Shown here one piece after another: positions 55,604-64,000 of a stretch of DNA of 64,000 nt. The stretch is from Thelonectria olida (lineage: Eukaryota; Ascomycota; Sordariomycetes; Hypocreales; Nectriaceae). The notes under the pieces are model-generated. The model ran no database searches. It had not been told where the DNA came from and saw nothing but the letters and a program-made list of their open reading frames with translations. The translations under genes were made by a program, and so were the position numbers. The stretch covers positions 1,426,001-1,490,000 of the forward strand of contig JAGPYM010000007.1 in the NCBI GenBank assembly GCA_020736575.1, in the 5' to 3' direction. Position 1 is the stretch's first letter; the number at the start of each line of letters is the position of its first letter.

Positions 55604-56794
55604 TCATTTCAACCCCCCAGCCAGTACAACCTCCTGGCCCGTCATATATCCCGTCTTCACGAACCTATTCAACGAATATTAGACTTGAGTGCACAATTTC
55701 AGAAGATCGTGGCAAACATACATTGAAACGACGTTGGAGACCTCTTCTGGGACGCCCAGCCGATGAACCGGAACACTGCCAGCGATGGCAAGGCCAGGAT
55801 CTGTTGCCATCAGGCTCTGCAAGTCGCAACATTTCTCCCAAGTCCTAATTCCCCATTGTCAGCAGCGATAAAGCATCGAGGTCGAATCTGCCGCTCACCT
55901 CTGCTTTGGCTCTGGGATCATTCCTGTCGAGCCGATCATTGCGGGCAAGACCTAGGTTTGCAACGTCAGCATTTCTTTGATGGTATATGGGGTCATTCTC
56001 CGAATAACATCATCGCACTCTTACCATGTTGACTGTAACACCCTCCGGGGCTAGGAGCGTTGCCAGGTTCAAGCCCATGGAACTAAACGATGTCAGTTGG
56101 CAGTAGACTCAAGCCCAACTTTTACACTAACCCAAGAGCACCTTTGGAAGCAGCATAGTGGCAGCCATTCAAACCACCACCACGGCTTGCGATGCTTCCA
56201 ATTAGCACCACGCGCCCCCAACCCTGAGCTCTCATTCCAGACAAGCAAGCCTTTGTCACAACAAATTGACTGCGGGTGTTGACCTCGAACATCTCATCCC
56301 AATCATCCTCTCCGATATCTTGCACGTCTCGAATTCGGCGGCCAAGTCCGGCATTTGCGACTAGGATGGAGATGGCTTTGTGCTTGTTTGCAATTTCTGC
56401 ATGTGCCAAACAATTTTGAACGAGTGCCCGGGTCGAGTCACGGGACGAAAGATCGGCGGATACAGGGACAAATAGTTGCGAAGGATGTTTCTCTCTTAGC
56501 TCTTTTGCTAGGGATTCTGCCTTGCCCTAAGACTCGTTACATTAGCAAACATGTTCATGATGATCGCTTCTTCATTATATGTACACACCTGACTGGAAGA
56601 GTAATGAAGCGCTACATCGCATCCTTCGGCCGCCAATGCCCTGGCACAAGATGATCCGATTCCTCCACTGATGCGAGGTTAGCATGCATTAGGCGATCGT
56701 CTCAAGGGAATAATTTCAGGCACCTTGAGCCCGTTACAAGAGCCAAGCGGCCGTGTACTTGGTTGTCGACGGTCTGGAGGTGGAAAGTAGTCAT
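55604..56794 (-). CDS. Short-chain dehydrogenase/reductase (SDR)
   Basis: Predicted 279 aa from seven exons: 56724-56794, 56589-56667, 56132-56526, 56025-56082, 55899-55951, 55722-55844 and 55604-55664. Classical SDR signatures appear only after splicing: cofactor loop TGSSGGIG (residues 21-28), ADLSS, ILVANAGLG, catalytic Ser in VVLIGSIAS, catalytic YAASK, then PEGVTVNMV and the C-terminal GYMTGQEVVLAGGLK. This resembles 3-oxoacyl-ACP-reductase-like or sugar/polyol SDRs; the substrate is not evident. It is divergent from a sugar porter, 618 bp apart, which suggests shared control. Cytosolic. Confidence 0.88.
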
Positions 56795-57412
56795 TGTGAA
56801 ATGATTCGTAGTAGAAATGAGAACTATTCCATTTACATCAAAGAGGGTGGCAGAAATATACCAAGTCACAATTGCTTTGTTCTCGAAGGAATCTCGGTGA
56901 TGGCCTCATTCGCCGATTCTGAGTTGCCGCGGATGCAACTCCAGCAAGCCATTGCCGATGTCTCATCTCACCCGACCCAATCCAGCGTGGGTTCTGGCGC
57001 CATTCTAATTAGTGTTCAACTGATGGTTTTTGAAGTTCGGTGGACGTGAACATTTGAAGCCTAGCCCGCGGCATTTGAGCGGCAATTGACCATCCTTGTC
57101 ATTTGCCGACCCGAAAGCCTCGAACCCCAGATGACTCGGCTTTGACTCTCAACCCCAGATCACTCCCTCGCATGATCTGTGGAGACCCCGCAAATTCTCC
57201 AAGTCAGGAGGAATAGTCCGGAACGGAGTGTGTACTTTGTTGTAATCAATCTGCTTAAAACGCGGCCGTCTCCGTGGCATTGAGCACATGAGGTTTCAGA
57301 GTTCTCTCTCAGAACCATTGCCGTCTATTCCACCTCTTTCTTGACTCAATCGAGAATAAACAAACACAAGAACTTCGTCCTGCAGCCCGTGTCTTGTATC
57401 AACATCACCAAC
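56795..57412. promoter_or_regulatory. Bidirectional promoter of SDR and sugar porter
   Basis: Divergent region of 618 bp. Two CCCCAGAT words (about 57124 and 57154) and one CGG-N6-CCG palindrome near 57262-57273 are visible. A CT-rich tract precedes the porter ATG. No direct test of these sites is possible here. Confidence 0.4.
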
Positions 57413-59283
57413 ATGGCCGCGGCCGAGTTACAGGGGCGCCCGCTCATTCTGACCGTCAGCGTATTGACCTCTTTGGGTTTTATGCTGATTGGTTTCGACA
57501 ATGGTCTCATGGGAGGTCTAGGTAAGTGAACTGGTGGGGTTGAGCATGTGTCTGTCTTTAACTAACGCGTCTTCAGTCAATTCACCTGCTTTCAATTCGA
57601 CCTTTGACAGCCCTGGGTCTGATATGATCGGTCTCATTGTTGCCATCTACGAAGGTATTTGCCCCCAATGGCATTAAATACCCTTTGTTGATTGCCTACT
57701 AACGTCTATACTCCTGCAGTTGGATGTTTCTTTGGATCCATTGCGTCAGCCATCTTCGGAGAAAAGCTTGGTCGTCGCCGCACCATTGCCATCGGCGCGT
57801 GGATTATGATCATCGGTGCCATCCTGCAAGCTTCATCCTTCGGTCGACCCCAGCTTATCGTGGGACGAATTGTATCCGGCGTGGGAATGGGCATCATAAA
57901 CTCCACAGTGCCCGTTCTTCAGGCGGAATTCAGCCCCAAGTCGAGCCGCGGAATATGTAAGGAGCTTTTGCCGCCCCCAAGAGCTTAGGGGGCTACCTTG
58001 CTAACACAGTATAGACGTTTGCGCCCAGCTATCGACTCTGAACTTTGGCATCTTCCTCGTCTACTGGATCGACTACGCCTTCTCGACTCACACAGGCAGC
58101 TATGCTTGGAGGGTTCCTGTCATTCTTCAGTGCTTCTGCATCATGCCAATGTTGGCTATCCTGAACTTTATTCCCGAGACGCCGAGATGGCTAGCCTCTC
58201 ACGATCGACCGGACGACTGTCTACAAGTCCTCGCGAGGATTCGCGCCACTTCAACCGACGACGTCGATGTCCGACAACTGCACAGCTCTATTCTTCAAAC
58301 AGTCGCAGTCGAAGCCTCCATTGGCGCAGGTTCCTGGAAAGATCTGCTCAAGAACGACCGCATCAAGTCCCAGAGGAGACTTCTCATTGCCTGCGCTATT
58401 CAGAGTTTCCAGCAACTCGGTGGAATCAATGCCGTTATTTGTAAGCCACATTGTCTATTCGGTACAAAACCTTGCTAACACTTCCCGCGGACTATACGAG
58501 CACCCTGTTCGAGCACAGCATCGGCTTTAGCCCTAGGATGTCAGCACTCATGTCAGGCTTCCTTCAGACGTGGTTTTTCCTCGCATCCTTCATTCCTTGG
58601 TTCCTGATCGACCGCGTGGGAAGACGCCCTCTGGTAAGAATTTGCGTATCATGGTGTAGACTGGATGTACTCTGACGCGAGTGCAGCTTTTGTCCATGAT
58701 CAGTGTGATGGCGGCCGTCATGGCCATTCAAGCCGGTCTCATCTACCAAGTCCAAAACGATACTTCAATTGCAAAGTCGGCAGGCATTGGAGCTGCAGCT
58801 ATGCTTTTCGTCTTCCAGGGCGCTTTCACAATCGGTTTCCAGGCTACCGTTTGGGTGTATCCGTAAGCCTTGAGTAATGGAGCCGAAATGAATGGCATTT
58901 CTAACTATTTCTAGTTCTGAGATTCTTCCACTGCGTCTGCGACAACGTGGTTCGTCCATTTCCACTGCTGCGAACTGGATCTTTAACTATGTAAGTCTCT
59001 GCTTCGTCTAGGTGCATTCAAATACTAACTTGGCACTCAGATGATTGTACAAATCACTCCTATTGCCATCGACAATATCGGTTGGAAGACGTACATCATC
59101 TTTGCCGTCCTAAACGCCACTTGGGTCCCCATCATCTTCTTCTTCTTCCCAGAAACAAAGGGCCTTGAGCTGGAGGATGTCGACCGTCTGTTCGCTGGTG
59201 AGGACGTCATTGACAGACTGGATGAGAAGCCAGGTGGTATCTCTACGGTGGAGAATGTGCACAATAAGGAGGAGGGCGTCTAA
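57413..59283 (+). CDS. MFS sugar porter with one GT-GG intron
   Basis: Predicted 495 aa from eight exons: 57413-57521, 57577-57654, 57720-57956, 58015-58440, 58491-58633, 58687-58862, 58915-58990 and 59041-59283. Sugar-porter motifs: GFMLIGFDNGLMGGLV in helix 1, EKLGRRRTIAIG, FIPETPRWLASHDRPDD, SFQQLGGINAVIYYT in helix 7, LIDRVGRRPL and FFFPETKGLELEDVDRLFAG. Quinate, STL1-like or hexose substrates are possible. Intron 4 (58441-58490) has a GTAAGC donor and a CTAAC branch point but ends CGCGG instead of CAG; retaining it gives a stop soon after residue 283. The protein around it is otherwise perfectly conserved. Divergent from the SDR gene. Confidence 0.85.
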
Positions 59284-59640
59284 ATAATCGACTCGACAGA
59301 GCTGGCATTGGTGGCAGGCCTTGTGGAGGACGAGAATGCATCACAATCATGCCAAGTAGATAGGGCAGATAAATACATCCAAGCATATTTTCTGCAAACA
59401 TCTGTATGTGAAACTTCCCACTCGCTCTACCATTGTCGTTGGAGTCGCTTGAAATACTGTTTCGACTCTTGCGTAACAAAGCGGCATCTCGAAATCATGC
59501 TAGTAAGAAAACCTACCCATCTCATTTCTCAAAATCACGGTACGAATGACTAAGATAGACGAAAAAGAACACTTTTACCTCAAGGCCTATTTATTAGATT
59601 TTGGTTTCTTAACTAGGGAAAACTTAAGCGCTTTACATTA
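59284..59640. other. Convergent intergenic region
   Basis: About 357 bp between the porter and the Zn2Cys6 gene; 3' UTRs expected, nothing else seen. Confidence 0.5.
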
Positions 59641-61841
59641 TTAGAGTAGATTCGCCCCAGTTGAACATCCTAGGTTGAACTGTAGTTCGGGTGGTAATCC
59701 AAGATGTAGATCATGGTCGAGAAGCAGATCGCTTTGCCAACACCCCAAGGAGCTCGAAACGTCCTCAATAACAGCCTGACCGACTATCCCACTTTCTATG
59801 GCAGGGCTCTGCCATAGAGTCACCCTCTCGAGCTTCTCCAATGCTTTCTCCAAACCATCAGCCATCAAGCGCGCTAGGTGCCATTTTCCAACTGACAAAG
59901 ACCGAAAGCATCGCGCAACAGATGAGACAAGCTCGTAAACGTGGCCCTCCTGGACAAGCTGTTCGCCGTACTTGACGGCGACTTTGATGAGAAACACGCA
60001 CGCAAAGCCCGTCATAGAGTATGTGTATGAAGGCATCCCTGCCATGGTATTCGTGACGCTTGGATCTGCTGTCATAATATTGACAATAGCGATAGCTGCC
60101 GATACAGCTTTTGTGGCATTTTCGTAAAGTTTGAAAGGGAATTCGTCGTAAGCGAGACCTTGGAATATGTGAGAGTAAAGATAAAGTTGCGCGAAATTGT
60201 AGTGCAAGGGTATTTCCTTGTAAAGCGATCCAACAAGCATCCCTTGTTCTGCCTAGAGTTAGCCAAAAAAACCATGTAAGAATCTCTTCATCTATGGGCA
60301 AGCCTACCTAGTACTGCAGACCATCGCGCATACCAATAGTCAAGCCTCTGCTGAAAGTGACAAAGTTGAGAACTGTGAGCCTTGGTCGTTGGCTCATCTT
60401 TGATGCTGCTCAAGACTTCTCGCATGCTGCTCAAGATATTCATCAATGCTACTTGGGCAATGAGTCTTTGGTCCTCTTCAATAGCAAGAGATGACGCGAG
60501 GAAATCTTCCCAGTCATCGACTTCTTGTATCATGGATGGTCTCCTGTAAAGAGTGGCGAGTTGTTGATCGCATATAAAGAGGAGGTACCACAGCCTCGTA
60601 GAGTCGGCTGCTTCAGAACCACATTGTTTGATAGTGCGGCTCTGGTTATAATACAGATTTCGCTCGGTAGCCCGGCGAATGGCATGTCCAGAGACCATCC
60701 ATGAGAGGTCGATTAACCAGTGCGACGCAATGCACATTGCCCGGAGGCAATCTTGGTCAAGCGACGGTTCAAACATGGATTTCTCCATAAGGCGACGGAA
60801 TTCTGCCTTGCATACTCCATATGCGTCATCGAATGCTGGGTCGTGAAATGCTGCGACGGTAAGAGAAGCTGCCGTCAAGATTGGAGACTTTTGTCGCAAT
60901 TCGTGAAGGGTTTGATGGTGGCAGCCGATACCAAACATGTGAGGATCTAGATAATCTCGGTATAAGGTAAAGAGACGTTCTGCATCTGACAGGGAAAGTG
61001 ATCCGCGAGCGATGAAATCGTCTATCACTGGACTTGATTGCGCTATCACCACATCTCTAGGCCATCGTAAGGCGCTCAGCTTTGTCAAGGTATATAATGA
61101 GTCGATAGGGACATAGGGAAGGTCGTTTTCGAAAGGTGTGATCTCCGGAGAGTCATGGCCAACTGGGCCATCGTCGGAGTGAGATAAAGGGGGTTGGTGT
61201 TGGGCGCTGATGGAATGCTCCGCAGTAGCCGAGCCTTCGAGCGCATCGGGAGTAGACGATAGTAATGGAGGAAGATCAGGTAGGCCAAGTTGATTCAATG
61301 CTCCTTTCAAGGCAATATACATGTGGCGTATGTCCTTCAGCACATCTTCGGAATACCTAATGTTTGCGTAAGCAAACTTGGGGGCGCGGTGGACGCAGTC
61401 TCCAAATACGTACGGGGACCTTTCATCAATAATGGTCTGCACACTCTTACTCAAGACGCAATCGAGCTTGCGCTTTGCACATCGGCGACAAGGCGAACCG
61501 CTTGCACCCATCAAACATTTGATCTGACACAGTCAACCACCAAGCGAGTCAATACTAATTTCCGACTAACCTTGCGTTTTCGGCATTCGACACAGGCCGT
61601 TATTCTTCTTGATATGTGCGGTAAGGGGATGTCGGTACTGGGCCCTGTCTTCTGTGCTTTTGGCTTGGAGCAAGTCGGCGACTGATTATGGCACAAGTTA
61701 GATGTCCATACGCACTCGACTTCCCTTCACTGATTTCTAGAGACTCTGACATACCTCAGGCGTCGGTAATCCCATGGTGCAACCATCGTCGACTCCCAGA
61801 CTATCGTCCCAGTTCGCATCGGTCCAAGTCCGCTTCGCCAT
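59641..61841 (-). CDS. Zn2Cys6 transcription factor
   Basis: Predicted 673 aa, four exons: 61755-61841, 61571-61681, 60308-61523 and 59641-60248. The zinc cluster spans exons 2 and 3, at residues 59-88: ACVECRKRK then IKC, SPCRRC and LDC. The middle domain includes LSDAERLFTLYRDYLDPHMF, CLRAMCIASHWLID and SEAADSTRLWYLLFICDQQL. Exon 1 (MAKRTWTDANWDDS) supplies the only in-frame ATG; without it the cluster exon has none. The last junction uses an acceptor GGCAG seven bases after a nearer TAG, chosen because it keeps frame. By position it may control the SDR/porter pair. Confidence 0.85.
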
Positions 61842-62244
61842 ACCGGAGGTTCAATCGTAGTGTTTCATAGAATGGGCCAAAGGTTACCTGCTTACCAGCC
61901 CCTTGCAGGACATCTCTCGAATATTAAGCCTGAATGACGAGTTGACGCACTGCTTTGATGTGTACCTGTTCAGCATCGGCTACTGGGTGCAACGCGTTCA
62001 GTGATTTCAATTGCCGACCGAATTGGACATCTACCGCCGTCGGCAATTGACTCTCGGCTGCAAGCCTGGAACCCTGGTGGACAGCAGGGTTCATCATATC
62101 ATCAACGCTACCGGCCGACGCTGCGTTAACTACGTATAAGATTGCAGGGATAGTGAAGTCACGAGATAATTGTTCGAGAGTCAATTCTTCTTTTCCGCGC
62201 GAGCTATGGCGCAATAGCAGTATGTTGACGAAACGACAAGCCTT
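61842..62244. other. Short intergenic stretch with unexplained open frame (minus, 61924-62214)
   Basis: About 400 bp. The minus frame to 61924 reads protein-like (LTLEQLSRDFTIPAILYVVN, then SQLPTAVDVQFGRQLKSLNA), but starts with TTG and has no family I recognise. It might be an old exon of the neighbouring regulator or a gene fragment. Confidence 0.3.
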
Positions 62245-64000
62245 CTAAAATATTACATCGCTCGCAGTCGGGAAGCCATTGTACCATTCACCCGTATCCA
62301 AACTAGGTACTCCCGCCATGTCTGGCACCGAGTCCAACTCGGGCGTCGTTATCATACCATCAGTCGGCAACGTGACGAGATCGCAGGTGATAAACTGGCC
62401 GAGGGAATCCAGGTTTTTCCACGAGAAGCTACTTAATGGGTCAAGGCCAGGTCCCATGTCCTGGTATCCTGTTGCTGTCGCTTCAAGATTGGGAACGTGT
62501 TGAATGGCCGTTGTGGCACGATCACCAGGCGTCTCTACGTTTCCTGTGCGCGTTTTGCGTCTTCCGAGTGACTTTTGCCAGAGTAAGCGTAGTGATCGCG
62601 CATAGCGCTGGCCAAGACTTTGGCGGCTACTTGACGTCTTTTGCAGTCGCAGAATGGTCTCATGGATAGTACGGCGGATACCGACTGCGTCTGAAGATTT
62701 TATGGCTCCTGAAAGAATGGCCTGCAGGCAAGAATTAGCATTGCTAGCCTGGCACGGTGCTAGAATTGGGCTGCGTTGGCAGAAAGATGGACAGCATACC
62801 TTGAACAAGAATACGGCGGCATATATAATGTAGAGGTAGAACTTGAGCGGCATGTACTTGAGTCCCGTCTCCGGGTTGATGAAGCTGTTCAGGGTGCAGA
62901 GAAGGGAGTTTGCGGCATCGATTGACTCGTAGATGAATCTTGCGTCTGGAGCGCCGGCGAGATCAGAGAAAAGCGGCTCTTTGAGCTCAGCAGAGCTTGA
63001 CATCCTTCGACGAGCTCGACGCACCGCTCGATAAAGATTTGCTTGAAAGGCAAACGCATTGATGTACAAGCGAAGGAAGTCATATGATAGCATAAGAGAT
63101 GCCTTAGCGAGTGGCACGACTACAACAGCCTGTCAGTTAATAATAATACAACAACGCAGAGGAGGTATGAACTGACAGCTTAGGCCGCCCCAGGCGAGTT
63201 TCCATCTTCTAAGAACAGCCGACAAGTCATCCTATCACGCTCAAGAGTAAGCTAGGTTATCGCTACGAGTCGCAAAGGGTATTCTCACAATATACCGCAC
63301 ATACTCTCCGCCAGCATACAGCTGCTCCCTGTGGCCAGTCGACGAGTATAGTATGTCGTGAGCGTTGCTGAACAGCTGTGTGATTTCGAGATGGGCTTGA
63401 AACAACAAAGCAAAATCGTCGTTGCCTAACTTTTGAGCGCGCAGTGATGGAAAGTCGGCAGCTCGCAAGGAAATGGAGGGACCTGGCCCGCGCGACCAGA
63501 AGCCCTTGCCAAGACGAATAGAGACCTGACGATCACTCATGTAACAGGCTATTCCAAACGAAACAAGTCAGTCAAAAGCATCGCAGCCATATTTGATAGT
63601 CATCCTACCTGCCCATACAGTCCGTTGCCTGCAGACATATTCTGACACTCCCTCCTCTCCATGGGTGAGTGTTGTCTGTTCGAGGTTCTGCAGGTAGGCC
63701 AGTCGAATCGCAATACCGACCAACATCCAAGAGCCCTGGTCTTCTTTGCCGCATCCAATCATCAAGCTATCCTCTGGTGGTTGAGGGGCCCATTCAGCCA
63801 GTATCAGCAGGGCTTCGACTGCCCCTACTGTAGTTGAGCCGACATATATCAACTTCGAGATCAGAGTTTCCATGTGCCGGGCGCAGGCTTCATGGGCAGT
63901 CAACCAGGCTGGGTCATCCTTTGTCACAACAGTTAGGATAGCTGTAATCAGATGCTGTTCCTTCTCGATCCACTCTGAGACATGTCCAACATCGAAAACG
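62245..64000 (-). CDS. Fungal-specific transcription factor, PrtT/Leu3-like (5' end beyond right edge)
   Basis: Rebuilt exons: 63609-64000 (partial), 63289-63548, 63177-63231, 62800-63119 and 62245-62721. The visible part is the regulatory middle domain: TAHEACARHMETLISKLIY, GSWMLVGIAIRLAYLQNLEQ, ACYMSDRQVSIRLGKGFWSR, FQAHLEITQLFSNAHDILYS and MLSYDFLRLYINAFAFQANL. This pattern is shared by PrtT (secreted-protease regulator) and Leu3-type factors. The zinc cluster should lie to the right of the window. The C-terminal region after residue KAILSGAIKSSDAVGIRR is polar and Pro/Thr-rich. Target pathway unknown. Confidence 0.82.

Overview
The window is nuclear DNA from a filamentous ascomycete (Pezizomycotina). 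Hypocreales, perhaps Fusarium-like, is likely but not proven. Genes carry many short introns (about 45-105 bp) with GT..AG ends and CTAAC-type branch points. The families are also typical: Zn2Cys6 regulators, many MFS permeases, CFEM, SesA, and hAT transposons. I rebuilt exon structures by hand from splice signals, reading frame and family motifs; each spliced total is divisible by three unless stated.

Layout. 1-6.5 kb: 3' part of a Kha1-type K+/H+ antiporter, a SesA-ankyrin protein, and a decayed NYN-nuclease/CCCH-finger gene. 7.2-18.8 kb: a compact set that reads as a catabolic cluster, with a cyanide hydratase/nitrilase, a lactose-permease-like sugar porter, a DHA1-type MFS pump, an intracellular-looking GH3 beta-glucosidase with PA14 domain, and a Zn2Cys6 regulator. 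The upstream regions of the porter and of the pump/glucosidase pair share a CGG-N7-CCG element. 19-22.5 kb: a membrane acyltransferase (PF13813 type) and a GPI-anchored CFEM protein.

22.5-50 kb is transposon-rich. Two apparently identical 3,062-bp hAT elements (22509-25570 and 42755-45816) each have perfect 8-bp target duplications and an intact 725-aa transposase. A third, unrelated hAT (37954-41055) has its own target duplication but a stop codon inside its transposase. Between them lie a xylose-isomerase-like TIM-barrel gene, a zinc alcohol/formaldehyde dehydrogenase, an alpha-glucoside-type permease divergent from a Zn2Cys6 regulator, and a 7-TM protein. The two young hAT copies sit just upstream of the start codons of the CFEM and 7-TM genes.

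48-64 kb: a CorA-like membrane protein with a suspected frameshift, a SnoaL/NTF2-like protein, a monocarboxylate-type MFS, an SDR divergent from a sugar porter (one intron of which ends in GG), a Zn2Cys6 regulator, and the 3' part of a second, PrtT/Leu3-like regulator cut by the right edge. No rRNA, complete tRNA or CRISPR array was seen.

The main hypothesis is that the 7-19 kb genes import a cyanogenic or nitrile-bearing beta-glucoside, hydrolyse it inside the cell and detoxify the released cyanide or nitrile under one dedicated regulator. This is inference from gene content and a shared promoter element; no substrate is shown by the sequence.
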